A DNA stretch of 64,000 nt from Forficula auricularia (taxonomy: Eukaryota; Arthropoda; Insecta; Dermaptera; Forficulidae). The stretch's first letter is position 1. The number at the start of each line of letters is the position of its first letter. The stretch is from positions 9,429,631 through 9,493,630 of the forward strand of contig JALMQS010000816.1 in the NCBI GenBank assembly GCA_024734495.1, read 5' to 3'. The notes under the pieces were generated by a model. That model was given only the letters and a program-made list of their open reading frames with translations, searched no databases and was not told where the DNA came from. Shown in pieces: positions 46,290 through 59,091 of the stretch. The translations under genes and the position numbers were made by a program.

Positions 46290-48800
46290 ATTAGTTCGGT
46301 TGTGCACGGATTATTTTATTTTGAAAATAAATTTAGCCTAAGCTATTATCTCAATAGCCTAGACTAATTTTAGCTTATTGCTTGCATTTCTGAGAGAATC
46401 ATGCTTTTCTTTGTAAGACTCTATCATTTATTTACCGCTCGGGGTCACATTGTAAAGTCGCAGTTTTAATTCTGTCTTGTAAAAGACAATTTAAAGATCT
46501 AAATAAAGCTCAATCACTTTGGAAGTAGCGACAAAACATTAGAAAACCAGTCTGATTCACTTGAGCAAAATATAGTATATCAAATTCATTTCTTTTTTAT
46601 TTTAATCTTATTTTTTATTATAAATAATTATTTTATCTCATTCTGTCAGATATAAATTAAATATGATATTAAATATTACATTTGTAAACTTCGATTAAAA
46701 TTAGTCCTAACATTGATAATATTTAATATATATAAATAAAAAAAATATTTTAAACATGTTCTTTTCACTAGTATGATAAACTTTACTCAGTGCGCTTAAA
46801 AGGCCTTGAAGCTTCCATCAGGGCAGGCCGATATAGAGAATTCACTCAAATATTTTTCAATCTTAAGAAATGTCTGCAACGTAAAGGAAAATAATTTTCA
46901 AGAGTGATTTTTATTTCTCTGTATATCTGAATACAGACATTCACAATACTCAAAAACGGAAGGAAGAAAGTAGAAACTTTGTTTTGATGGCAAAATATTT
47001 GTATTTTCTAAATAAAAATTTGGTTAGATTTCGGGCTTTCAAGATTCAGAAGACTAAATTTATTGCATGAAATTAAAAAAAATAAATAAATAACGGATTG
47101 TCATATGGAGCTAGCGAATAGTTGAATTATAAATAGCTGAAATTGAGCACACATGTTTGTATAATTAAACTCGGGAGCTCTGCTAAGTTTTAAATTTTTA
47201 GCTCAAAACCGTTTGCTGTCAAAAGATTGCCATATCTCTAAAATGTTCGGAAAGCCGAACGTTGAAAAAGTTTGCAGTCCCCCCCCAATTTTAAATTATT
47301 TAAATAAATTAAAAATTCTATGGTTAATTCATCGGAGTAAAATACCCTTGAGTTTATAGTTCTCGTATGAATTCATTGAAAATATTCCAATTTCCTAGAA
47401 AATGTCGTGTTGTGTGAAACCGTGTTATATGAGACCCAGAGCTAGTACAAAAAGAGGGATTACGTTCCGAAAACTTATTGTAATCAAACATTTTTTTTTT
47501 TAATTCCATATAAAACTTAATTTTTAATAAAAAAAATATAAATGTATGTATAACACAAGACAAAAAGAAAAAAATATTATTTTCGTTTAATGTGACCTTA
47601 ATTTAATAAATTTCTTCCTCATCACTGCTCACTGCTCAGTATCGACGAGAACGTTTTTTCGGTTGAACGATATCACCTTCACTTTCAGAATCTTTTTCTT
47701 CATTTAGATTTTTTGCCCCTTCTATGCTCTTTTAAAAATCTGTAATTTGGGTTTGTTTCCTGGTTCTTTTAAATTTCACGGCATGTAGATAAGCAATTTT
47801 GCAGCTCCCTTTTGAATTTTGGGCTTCTTTCAGCGGAAGGATCTGAATTCAGAAAAATGATTCAAGATTTTCAGCTAAGCTTATGTTATCTAGTGCTGTA
47901 GATTCTACAGTGTTGTACAAAGGTTTTCGAAATATTTTTATTGTGTTACAGGTTTCAGTGTTATACGAGGTTTTCCGCAATTAATTCTATCGTGTTAGAG
48001 AGAAACCGTGTTGTAAGATCCCGTGCTGTAGGAAGGCTACCTGTATTTAATAGGTCGTTAAATACTCTCATCTTCTATTTCAAATGAAACACATCAAATT
48101 CAGTTATCATTTTATTCTTGAGACTAGAAGCTTAGACAGACCTCTGACGATTTTAATTATCCCTTCGGAAATACCACGGGAACTTGGCCAGAATCAAATC
48201 GATTTCGAGAGACATTCAAACGGAGTTAAATTAGTCTAAGTAAATATTTAAATCTTACTGGAAAGTTTTCAAAATTTGAGCAAAGAAAAACAGACAGACA
48301 GTAACCATTAATTCAGGATTAACTAAATTTACTTTATTTTGAAAATAAAATTAATTTTAATATGATTTTATGGAAAAAAGGATGAGTTTTTTAATATTTA
48401 AAATTCTCAAAATTGACTTTAAATTTAAATAAAATATTAATCATAGTAGCATCATTTTAAACTCTTTTGTTTAGATTTTAGTAAAACATATATAAAAATT
48501 GACATTTGAGTATATTAAGGTTGAAGTTCAATTTACAATTTTTGCTAAAATACAATGTATCTCAACCATGGTTAAATATAATTGTACTTTTATTGCAAAC
48601 ACAACCTATGTTGCATCTTACTTCAGGTCGAGTCAACTTTCAACATCAATTAGGGTAAAAGAGAACAATTTTTTTAAAAGTTCAGTCGTATCTATTTATG
48701 AAATATTTTTTCCACGGTACCAATATGTGCACATTAAAATTCTATGTTCTGCAGACCTTTTTTAGCTGATTAGCCACCACAAGGTTTCAATTTCGGTAAT
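46290..48800. other. Gene-poor stretch with a cgtgttNNannag repeat
   Basis: 47395-47470 and 47930-48040 share phrases such as aaaccgtgtt and gagacc in several copies. No gene. Open frames at 47354 and 48499 are unsupported. Confidence 0.4.
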
Positions 48801-48807
48801 CCGATTA

Positions 48808-49545
48808 TAGATCAACTATTTTATTAGTAGAATTGACAAATTTTGGAGGTAACGAAATAATATAATGAGAAATACATAAGTGATGCTTCGAAATAATGGA
48901 GTTTCGATTTTCTAGGGGGGTCAATGAGTTTTGTAGGGCGAGCAATGCCCCCTTTCCCCTCCCCTAACTAAGCCCATGCACAATAATCCAATAGTCCAAG
49001 GCTCATTTTGATGACAAAATGTTTGTATTTACGAATCAAAGAATTGATTAGATTTTGAGTATTCTAGCTTCAGAATTTCCAGTTCAAAAACGCAGAAAAT
49101 TAAAAAATAAAAAGTATTTTTATATGGTGAGCTATCAAAGTATAGTATAGGTAATATTCTCAATTACCTAGCTCAAATCGTTTGGTGATAAAAAATTACA
49201 AATCACCGAGTTTTGTAAAATATGTCACTTCTTCATCCAATTATATCATTGAAAGCGAGAATCTCCGTTCTGAAAAACTCACTTAACCAATGGACATGAG
49301 TCGTATTTTATATAAGTAAAGAAAACTGTAATTTCATTATTAAAAAAATAAATAATATGATTTCATCACCCATCAACCATGAGCGTTGTGTGCCGTAGTG
49401 CGCCGTATCCCCCTTCAAAACTCATTGCACCCTCCCCCCCTAGAAATTTTTGAAACTCCATTATTACGAGGCATCACTTATGTATTTCACATTAAATTAT
49501 TTCGTTACTTCCAAAATTTGTCAATTCTACTAAAAAGTTAGTTGA
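48808..49545. repeat. Foldback element with about 140-bp arms
   Basis: 48808-48950 and 49405-49545 are inverted copies (tagtagaattgacaaatttt and complement, ataagtgatgc). G- and C-runs mark the inner edges. A third partial edge continues at 49545-49610. Confidence 0.75.
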
Positions 49546-49619
49546 TTTTTCTAGGGGGTGGGGCATTGAGTTTTGTAGTGGGCACGCCCCCTTGTCCCAC
49601 CCCTATCTAACGCCCATAA

Positions 49620-51490
49620 CTACAGTAAACTATTGGTTATCTGCGAGACCCATAGGAGAAAAATAAGAAAAAAATAAACTATTGAGCTATCAAGAAATAA
49701 AAATATGGTTATCTTTTAATAAAAAATATATTTAATAATTATATTTAATAAGATTTTATTCACACATGATAGCAAAATAAGTTTCGTATTGTATATGAAC
49801 AGTTTTAAACTAATAATTACATTACAAGTTGACTCTCGAGGAGTCTCTCGTGAACTGATTCTCGTGGTTCAATGAAATTTTTTAGCAACTGAAGAAGGGT
49901 TCTTTTTCAAATATTTAGTGGCCCAACATAAAAATCTGTAATTTGTTATTAAAAAATGTTATTAATAAAGAAATTTATTAATAAGTTAGCATTTAATGAC
50001 AGTTGTCGATCTTTGCCCTCCTGAGCAAGATTACGATGTTGCACCCTTGAAAATTCCCCCTGAATATATTCAAATAAAACAATCAAAATCGTTACATATA
50101 TCATATAAATTAATTCTGTTAAATCCATTTTAAATAAACTTGCATTAACGCTTCTAATTAATTATTTAGTAAAATAATTATTTAAATTCTTTTCATTGAT
50201 CTCTGACGCTTCAAGTGGAAGCCAGGCTCATTGCTGTTATTATAATCCTATATTTAAATCATATTATTATAATCCTAATAAATATTTAACATATAATGAG
50301 AAAGAAAACGATCTTATTTTATCGATTTATATATAATCTATGTGAAGGTACATGTAATCATTCTAATTTGAGAAGATAGCATTTCAATTAAGAATTTTTA
50401 GTTTAAATGAAATGTTACGAAAACAGGGGCAGCGAGTCGACTAATATAGAAATGGCAAAAGGGTTTAATTTTTTCCTCATCACATATTCAATTAAATCTA
50501 TTGAAATTTCATATCTATGCAATCTTATATCAAATATTTTTTATTAGAATATTCGCATTTTAAATGGTAGTTTACTTAAAGTCTAATTGGAAAAAACGCT
50601 AATTACTACTTTGAAATAATTTTTAAAAATATGAAATTATTAAATATTATAAAACAATCGATTATTAGTAATTATATTCAATTTTGAACGAAATTGATTG
50701 ATTTTTTTTAAGAAAATGGTAAAAAGCTAGAAAACTGTAACAAATGACTCGCTGATGACGGGATGACAGCCTCTTGATAAAACCAGCCAAAAGAATTATA
50801 AATGAGAAAGAATACGATATTTTTTATCGATTTCATCTATCTGAAGGTTTACAGGTATGTCTATTATATAAGAAAATAACATTTTTATTAAGAATTTTAT
50901 AGTTTAAAAGAAATTGTATGAAAATATTCAATTTCTTCTCACCGGGAGCGAATCAATTAGAAATAGCAAAAAGTTTTATTTTTTTCTCATTAAGTATTTA
51001 TTCAAATCTATTGAAATTTCATATTTCTGTGTTATTTTGATTTATCTTTTTATATTAAATAATTATTATTAGGGAATTTGCATTTTAAAGGGTAGTTTAT
51101 TTGAAGTCCAATTTGAAAAAATGATAATAACTCCGTTGAAATTTTTTTTAAAAATATGATATAAATAGATATTATAAAACAATTAATTATTAATAATTTA
51201 ATTTAATTTTGAACGAAATCGATTCAGTACTTTTTGAGTAAATGGTCAAAAACTATCTTGACCGTCAAAAAAACAACATTTTTTGAAAGCACGAGATGGC
51301 TTTGAAAAAGTTTAAAAAGTCATATGAAACCAAACATTGACTTGTGACATGGAAGTGAATTTTAAAATGTTTCTAAAACGGCCTTTCATAGACGGTTTTA
51401 GGGGTTTTTGACGATTTTCTCAAAAAGTACTGAATCGATTTCGTTCAAAATTGAATTAACCTATTAATAATTAATTGTTTTACAATATTT
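49620..51490. repeat. Diverged direct duplication of about 500 bp, with an inverted tail
   Basis: 50296-50760 and 50797-51250 are direct copies (gagaaagaa-acgat, aaatctattgaaatttcata). 51170-51250 reappears inverted at 51410-51490 (aagtactgaatcgatttcgt). No gene. Confidence 0.6.
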
Positions 51491-52513
51491 ATTAATTTCC
51501 TATTTTTTATTCAATTATTTTTTATACATACACATCAATTATTATTCAAACATATATACCTAATATATAATTCGATTATTTATACTTATAAATATCATAT
51601 TCAAAAGTTTTCTTTGAAGATGAACAGTGAACTATCAGGAAATTAAATCATGCAAGTGATCTGGAAAAGAAATACATGAAATTATTAGAATATATAATTA
51701 AATAAATTAATATTGTATGATAGTAATTCTAATTCTTCATATAAGATATTCTCTATTTCCAAATTTTATAAAATGATATTATTTTCAATCTTTTTTTTTC
51801 AGATGGACAACTCGATTCGACCATATTCCACAAATTTACAAAAAGAAAAAAGAAAAAATTATAATTTTGTAATATTTTATATATTAAAATGTTTTCAAAT
51901 AAATTATTTTCTATGTATTGAAATTACTTAATTTTAATAAAAAACAAACTTAAAAGTTATTTGAATATTTATTTTTTTGTTAATTAAAAGTAGACACCTT
52001 TTTTTACTAACTATTGATTGAAGATACTTATTATATTATTTTAAGTTATTTTTCCTAATAAACAAGAATTTAACTAAGAAATGTGCCTGATCATTTGTGC
52101 ATTATTGGACAAAATGCAATTTTTTTAATCAACCGAATTTTATATTTTTCAAATTAGTTTGTTATTTTATTTTATAGTGGGATAAAAATAAATTGTTTTA
52201 TATAATATTATATATTTATTATTATTAGGGATAAAAATTAATAAAAAAAATTATTTTTATTAAAATCAATAGGTAATAGGTATTAAATACTTTGAGATCA
52301 TATTTCATATGGATATATTATAAAATTGAATTTTTTTTAAAGAAAGAACCAATTTTACTTAGGGAAAATGGTTTAGGTTCAAGGTGAAAACTATTTATTA
52401 AAATTAAAAATGGATTAATAGGTGGCTTTCACAAATAAAATAAGCTGACGTGTTCTGATGTGGCCATCCACTTGACTTTACCATACAACCTGGCCCCTCA
52501 CTTATATTTAATA
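51491..52513. other. AT-rich stretch; isolated strong acceptor at 51802
   Basis: tttttttttcag directly precedes ATGGACAACTCGATTCG at 51803, a good acceptor with a short open frame behind it (43 residues, Lys/Asn/Ile-rich). Without a partner exon I do not call a gene. Confidence 0.3.
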
Positions 52514-52525
52514 TTTAATAAAATT

Positions 52526-52812
52526 GATAGCGTTTTTCTTTAGGAGACGGACTGGTATAAATATGAAATTGGATGTTGATGAAGGCAGTCCACAGTGGTT
52601 GTAAAAAAAATGAGACTATAATGGATTTATTATCTTACATTTATTCGTTAAACCGACGTTTCGGAGATTTATTCTCTCCTTCTTCAGGGTAACGAAAAGT
52701 CAATGAAAGTAGTTCAAATCAACGTCGGTTTAACGAATAAATGTAAGATAATAAAACCATTATAGTCTTATTTTTTTACAACCACTGTGGACTGCCTTCA
52801 TCAACATCCAAT
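52526..52812. mobile_element. PLE-C short copy with 12-bp target duplication
   Basis: Both ends match 44967-46281. It lacks the coding centre and most of the right hammerhead. Flanked by tttaataaaatt at 52514-52525 and 52813-52824. The left arm reads ctttaggagacggactggta from 52549. Confidence 0.82.
52650..52694 (-). ncRNA. Hammerhead-like motif, PLE-C short copy
   Basis: On the minus strand acc, CTGAAGA, A, GGAGA-gaataaa-TCTCC, GAAAC, GTC, GGTTTAACG. Core intact. Confidence 0.58.
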
Positions 52813-52824
52813 TTTAATAAAATT

Positions 52825-55800
52825 ATTTATATTCATGTAGGGAAGGGGGGGGTTAGTTTTTGCATGTTTAGACTTCTGGGGTCCCACTGATTATGTTTAC
52901 AAAATTTGGTTGAGTTTGCTCAAATAGGCTAGATTTTTAATTTTTAACCCCCCTCCACCCCCCTCGATATGCAGCAAAATCTAATCAGCTCTTAATCTCT
53001 ATGGACCAAAACTAAGTGTGAAATTTGGTTTCGTTATTCACACTAGTTTTTGAGCTAGCTCGTCCACAAATATTTGGTAACGCACAGACTAACTAACAGA
53101 CAGACTAACAGACATTTTGACAAAACAATTATTTTCTCAAAAAATATAATTTTTTCGATGTTCACTTATTAGAGCTTTTTTAGAAGGAAATGCCATGGTT
53201 TTGCTCAATACTTTCAGCCGTTTTTGAGATATTTCGAAAAAAAGAAGGAAAAAAACCCGCTTTTTTCATGCACGATTACAATACTTGACCATACCCTGTA
53301 TGGTAAAGTAAAGATATATTGCTTATGAGCAAGAATCAATAGGTATATATTTCGGGTCAAGTCAAGATAATAAGATATAAACATTATTTCGTCTCTTAGT
53401 GCTAACCAGTAGGCACAGGAAAGAGTCTGTGCTAAGACCTTTAGAATCTTGCGATTGAATTTCTCCCTTTTTCATTGGTAAAATTTTTTTAAAAAGAACA
53501 AAAAATGTTGCTTCCTCTCAAATTTAGAAAGGAACAATCTAAGTACATATGTATTTAAGGAAATATTAATCAAGAATTTTTATGTTGAAGTGCAAATATG
53601 CAATTTATTATGTCCTCTAAATAAAAAGTTTTGGAAATTTTTTTTCAACATGAATTTTCAACTAGAATTTTCATTTTTGACCCACCTCAATTTGGGTGGT
53701 TATTTTCCAAATTTTTTAAACAAAAATATCAAAAATTACATTCTCTACAATTTTGAATCTAATGGAATTTGTCGTAGAGACAAAAGTTTAGGAGTTATTT
53801 GATTGAATATTTCTAGGGGGACAGACATACAGACAAGCCTGGGGGGACGGAATATATATATAAATAAACAGATACAGGCACAAATGCCCTTTAATAGTAT
53901 GTGATGATATCTCTAGCCCACTCTTGTATCGAATCCTAGCAACGGCATATTTACTCGAAGTCTATATAATTAATTCCAACAATAAGTATGTTGCCACAGT
54001 TCTAAGGCTATAAAATATAGAACTAGAAAAAAAACGAGCAGATAATATTTTTATCAAAATATTCAAAAAAAAAACAGAAAATGGGTATGAATTTACATTA
54101 AATTAATAAATTATTAATTTCTAATTGATTTTACTAATAATTTTTACTATTTCAGGCCAATGTTTTTGTAAACAGAAAATAAAAGAGAGGAGAGATTTGG
54201 AGGTAATTAAATAATAATGTGACATCGACCATTTAATTTTGTTACTCTTAGGGTTCCATAACTCAAAAATCTAAATCGGAATAGTTTGATGAGAATTCAT
54301 TGCCTCTGTACCCCTAAACTTAAAAGTATTATTGAAATTTAATATGTAGGCAGAGTTTGTTGATCTCTACAGTTCGTCCAATCGTCAAAGTCAAAAAAAA
54401 AATAGGACATTTTGCCAATCATAAAGTGCTGATAAACAAAAATTTCGCGCACCTCATCAAGTATAGTTTTATTAAATAGGCCTTTTTAAAATTTATTTAA
54501 ACATGATATTTTGTGAATTTTATTTTCGCCCCAGTCGTCAAAAAATTCAAGCTCCAAAGACAGGCTTCTATCATCGCGACAACGTAAAATCACGGGATGA
54601 TTTGGCAACCCAAATCCCCTTCTCTCAAATTTTGAAAATTACAAAATCTATTTGAAACGCGGAGGGATATTTTGGACGCCGAAATAGAGAACCCTTTATC
54701 AGGATTCGGAACAAATTTTACAGTTATCCGTTTCATGACCATGTTTCCTAAACTAAAGATAATGCCACCATGGGGGGAATAATAGCTATTTGAAGAAAGT
54801 AATCAGAATAATTAATATATTTAGTAGTTCGGAAAAATTTACTAGATCATAAAGTATTTTTTTTTTTATTGTCATAAGTTTAGAGAATTTTCATATTTAA
54901 ATATTTATAAGACGATCAAAGTTCTATAAATTGAAACTGATAGAACATTTAAAATATAGCACAAAAACAAATGGTAAACAGTCTTTAATCCTAATTGTAA
55001 TTTTATTTTCTCATATTTTTTTTAACATTTGTAAAAAACATACGCCTTACTTGGTCATAGGAGAGACAAAAAGGTTATAGAATTCATTAGTTTGGTCCAA
55101 AGGGCTAGAATTTTCATTTTTTGACTCCATACCTCCATGTCTTTATCAATGGTTACCAATAATTGCCGAAAAATCAAAAATTCAATGTAGAATGGTTATT
55201 CTTCATGTTTTTAATTTTTATATAATTTCATCTTTAAAAAAAAAAAAAACAGAATTTAAGTAAACAAAAACATGGCAACAGAATCAGCCAATCACAGATC
55301 TAGGTGGATTTTCGTAAAATCCCTTCTTAGCTGACATCTATGGCGTATAAAGTACCAATATTCTAAATTTCAAGCCCCTAGGTCTAGTAGTTTAGGAGAT
55401 TTCGTGTTGTGTGAGTGAGTGAATGGTATTTCGCTTTTATATATATATGGATTAAATAAAATGTTTTTTATTATAATTTTCAAATAGGACAGTCTCTTTG
55501 TTCAGATCAAATCATAGGGTATACTCCGTATACCGACGTATACCCTCCACTACACCCCTGTTAATAGCTATTAATAAAAGAGAAGAAATTAGATTTATAA
55601 AGTAGGTAAAAGTTGGATAAATTCACTGAAGAAGGAATAATAGAATATAAATTAAAATTTCTTATCAAGTTTCACTCCAAGACATTTTGGCTGGTATCTT
55701 TTTCAAATCGTTATTGAATTATTCATATTAACTAGATAATATCTTTCCCAAATTACAGTTTAAAGTATTTTTAATCACAAACCTCATTTTTATTAAAAAA

Positions 55801-56335
55801 TTTTAAAACTGAAATTTTTATATATCTTTAATTTTTAAAAATTTAAAAAGTCCTTTTAAGAAAATGTCTGTAGTACCTATATATGTTAGCAATTGCTCTG
55901 CTTGACTATTAAACCAATAATTATAAAATCAGAGAGAAATTATAGAGATTTTGGCTAAAAATATAAAAAAGTGACTAAGTTAAATTTTAAAATTATTTTA
56001 TAAAAAAAATTTGAGGGAACAAAATTTGTTTCAAAAAATTTCTGGTAAATGACATGAAAATGATTATTTATTTTTTCTTGAAATAAATTAGGTACACTAA
56101 TAATGATAATCCCTAAAAAGAGTTATAAAGAGAGGACAGACCGATGAATCACCCTGTATATGTTTTGAGTTTTATCTCGATAGGAAAACTGAATACAAAA
56201 TTAGAAAGATGTTTAACAAGTAAAATTTTTTTTGTAAGAGAAAAGGTGTGGGAAAATGATAAAGTACACTACATAAGCTGCACACCTCTTACCATCTTCT
56301 AAATTCGCGGAGAGCGTACCGAGAGTTTTCCCTTT
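52825..56335. repeat. Dispersed-repeat debris without a gene
   Basis: 52830-52980 has the ccaaattttgta unit with G/C-runs. 52975-53310 parallels 22080-22480. 54530-54780 is a GC-richer remnant of unknown type. 55125-55210 is one unit of the 20640 minisatellite. 55290-55450 ends gtgtgagtgagtgaatggta and a TA run, like the end of a dispersed retroelement or Helitron. Frames at 53590 and elsewhere are unsupported. Confidence 0.45.
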
Positions 56336-56339
56336 TTTC

Positions 56340-57125
56340 TCCAATCTATATATATGAAATTAAAGTTTTGTCTGTACATTGCTCCAAATCACGCCAAATT
56401 TTGGTTGCACACGTTTCAAGCAAAGTTATGAACGAAAACCCCCTCAACAAAATCCCTGTCTGTCTGTTTGCGTGGTTTCCGCGAAAAGTTGCTAACAATT
56501 CAAGTAAAGGCGGCTGAAGAGATTATTATGAAATTTCATATTTGGATCAGATGTCTTCTAACTTACGATTATAGTTATATAACGTTTTGGTATTTTGACC
56601 CCAAAAAGGGGTTTGAGGGAGCCCACGAATGAAAATTATAAAATAACTCCTAAACTATTATCATCATCATTGAGGATATAGTCCTAAGACTGGTTTGACG
56701 CAACCACCCGTCTCCACTTGTCTCTGTTTGACGTCTCTAAATGTCTTGAATCCCATATCCCCAATTATTTGGTTGAAACTATTATCTCTACTGCAAATTT
56801 AATAATGAGCAAAGTTGTAGGGGATGTGATTTCTGACAACTTTTGTTTAAAAAAATTCCCCCCAAAAACCACCCAAAAAGGGCGGGAGGGTGAAAAAATG
56901 TAAATTCTTGCCCTTGGAGCGAACTCAACCAAATTTTGTATACATAATCTGTGGGCCTCTAGAGAACTAGAAAAGCAAAAACTAACCACCCAAAATGGGG
57001 TGAGGGTCAAAAAATGAAAATTCTTGCTCTTGGATCAAACTCAACCAAATTTTGTATACATAATCTGTGGGTCACTAGAAGGCTAGAAATGCAAAAACTG
57101 GGTCAGGAGGGTGGGTGCGGGGTTG
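56340..57125. repeat. Dispersed repeat, partner of 6195-6910
   Basis: Direct-orientation copy with the same order of phrases. A segment at about 56658-56770 (catcatcattgaggatatag) is an insertion absent from the first copy. The inner 110-base unit is again present twice. Confidence 0.75.
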
Positions 57126-57345
57126 GAATGAGGGTGGGGTGAGGGAGTGAGGCGGAGTAGGCTGGGGGTGCAGGGGGGTGTTGCGGTGTGGAGTCCAGGA
57201 GGCGTAGCGGGCGTGGTACGGAGTGGGGGTCCAGGGAACTAGGCCAGGATGTCGTGCGCGGTGTTGAGTGTTTGCGTGGTTGTGTGGACGTGGGGGTTGG
57301 GTGCCTGGTGCGGGAGGTGGGAGTCCAGGGGGCCCTGAAACTAGT
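57085..57345 (+). repeat. Strongly G-rich tract
   Basis: About 260 bases with very few C on the plus strand, many runs of three or more G (ggggg, gggg, gggtgggg). G-quadruplex formation is plausible. It extends a repeat whose partner near 6860-6900 has only a short version. Confidence 0.7.
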
Positions 57346-57461
57346 TATTAATATTATTGAAATTGCTTCATAAATAATAATTAGATTTAATCATTTAGAA
57401 TAATTTGGTTATTGGCTACCTGGACTTGAAATAAAATTAGAAGTTAAATTTTTAAAATGTT

Positions 57462-57502
57462 GCTATGTTTCGCAGTATATTTTTCTGCTTCCTCAGTCAA
57501 TC
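57462..57502 (-). ncRNA. Hammerhead-like motif, PLE-F
   Basis: On the minus strand CTGAGGA, A, GCAG-loop-CTGC, GAAACATAGC. N is G here. The opposite copy at 58497-58535 reads CCGAGGA, GCAG/CTGT, GAAACGTACC, so a G-C pair has become G-U. Confidence 0.5.
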
Positions 57503-58066
57503 TACAACAATAACAAAAATTATAATCATTAAACAAACATACCTAAATAAAATTTTAATTTTAAAAAATTTAGATTTGAACTTAACCTCCTCGTAAAAAG
57601 TAATATATAGTTCATTATACCATATGTCGATCACAATTAAAACAATTGACTCAGCAAAATAATGACATTCTTCTCTTTTTTACACTTAAAAAAACACACT
57701 CGTATAAGGCCTAACTGATACAAATAATAATATTAATAAATATAAAGAATCTTGTCAATGACAATACATTAAAAATTATTATTATATTATATATTATATT
57801 AAAAAGAAAAGGATGTCTTGTTTTGCTGAGTCAATTGTTTTTAATTGTAATCGACATATGATGTAATGTACCATATATTACTTTTTACGAGGAGGTTAAG
57901 CTCAAATGTAAATTAAGTGGATATTGATGAGGCAGTCCAAAAAAAGAAGAAGATAATTTACACTATCTTTTTATTCATAAAATTCACTTATCAGTCCGTC
58001 TCCAAAAATTACTCCAATCTTATTAAAACACTCCTGAAGATGGCCGTGAGTACACAACTAACTTAC

Positions 58067-58112
58067 AGACCCTGAAGAAGGGGAGAATAGCCTCCGAAAC
58101 GTCGGTTTTATG
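58067..58112 (+). ncRNA. Hammerhead-like motif, PLE-D unit 1
   Basis: agacc, CTGAAGA (58072-58078), A, GGGG/CCTCC-type stem II with a G-U pair, GAAAC, GTC, GGTTTT. Confidence 0.58.
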
Positions 58113-58259
58113 AATAAAAAGATAGTGTAAATTATCTTCTTCTTTTTTTGGACTGCCTCATCAATATCCACTTAATTCACTTATCAGTCCGTCTCCAAAA
58201 ATTACTCCAATCTTATTAAAACACTCCTGAAGATGGCCGTGAGTACACAACTAACTTAC

Positions 58260-58304
58260 AGACCCTGAAGAAGGAGGGAATAGCCTCCGAAACGTCGGTT
58301 TTAT
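58260..58304 (+). ncRNA. Hammerhead-like motif, PLE-D unit 2
   Basis: agacc, CTGAAGA (58265-58271), A, GGAGG-gaatag-CCTCC, GAAAC, GTC, GGTTTT. Stem II pairs perfectly over five bases. Confidence 0.6.
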
Positions 58305-58869
58305 GAATAAAAAGATAGTGTAAATTATCTTCTTCTTTTTTGGACTGCCTCATCAATATCCACTTAATTCACTTATCAAGTCCGTCTCCAAAAATTACTC
58401 CAATCTTATCAAATGTAAATTTTTTAAAAAGAAAATTTTATTTATGTTTTGTTTAATGATTCCATATGATTGGAATTGTTGTTATTGTTGTAGATTGCCC
58501 GAGGAAGCAGAAAAATATTCTGTGAAACGTACCAAAATTTTGAAAATTTAATGTCTAATTTTATTTCAAGTCCAAGTATCCAATAACCAGTCACAAAGAA
58601 AAATATTCATCATGGACGATAACAACACCAATTTAAATAATGTCGTTAAGAGAATTATTTGACTTTCCTGCATATATTCATCTAATAGACATTCCCAGTC
58701 AGCTGATTTAGACGAGTAGTAAGATCTAGCTGTAGATTGAGTGGGCCATGGGCCAAAAAGTGCAACAGCAGCATCCTAAGTTGAAAGCGCGCAGTCGCTC
58801 CTCATTGAAAACGCACGCAATCCGCAGCCGTCGACGACCAAGCCGCATCTCATATACGCACATTTCCAT

Positions 58870-59091
58870 TTCTATATTGAAGAGCGCGGGCGGGAGTTGC
58901 GTCTTGGCCAGTTGCTGGCTTCTTGTTCCGTGTGTGTTTGTTTGTCCCTGTGTGCCAATTTATGTTCAACATTTTCCATTAGTGAAAAAAGATTGACGAA
59001 AAGAAGAGCTGGGGTGTCGATTATTTTTATTCTTAAATATTTCTAGTCTCCGCCAGGAAGAGCCCTAGACATGTCTTCATATCGGAGTTAT
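58870..59091 (+). CDS. Candidate first exon with start codon (MSSYRSY, donor at 59091)
   Basis: A TATA-like ctatattgaag (about 58872) precedes a GC-richer leader. At 59041 tttctag forms a possible acceptor, then an ATG at 59071 opens ATGTCTTCATATCGGAGTTAT, followed by a perfect donor gtgagt at 59092. The exon thus codes for seven residues in phase 0. No downstream exon was recognised to 64000. The protein is unknown. The upstream 82-residue frame at 58748-58996 overlaps the leader and is not favoured. Confidence 0.4.

Larger units (their letters stand above)
57915..58408 (+). mobile_element. PLE-D insertion: inverted 5' piece plus two tandem hammerhead monomers
   Basis: Flanked by a perfect 13-bp duplication, tcaaatgtaaatt, at 57902-57914 and 58409-58421. 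The first 75 bases are an inverted copy of the element end. Then come two head-to-tail units of about 192 bp (landmark cagtccgtctcc at 57992, 58185 and, with one extra A, 58376). Each full unit has one hammerhead. No coding sequence. Confidence 0.85.
57405..58592. mobile_element. PLE-F foldback, interrupted by PLE-D
   Basis: Left arm 57405-57690; right arm 57801-57901 continuing at 58422-58592. Shared strings include ggacttgaaataaaattaga, acgaggaggttaag and ggttattgg / ccaataacc at the outer edges. PLE-D with its target duplication sits inside the right arm. Confidence 0.8.

Noticed and set aside
47354..48765. Open frames of 69 and 88 codons
   Set aside because: Low-complexity AT-rich translations with no domain, promoter or splice support.
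51803..51931. Coding exon after a strong acceptor
   Set aside because: Only one splice signal, Lys/Asn/Ile-rich product and no partner exon.
54150..54205. Short exon between ctatttcag and ggaggtaatt
   Set aside because: The frame is under 20 codons with an AATAAA in the middle; AT-rich sequence gives such pairs by chance.
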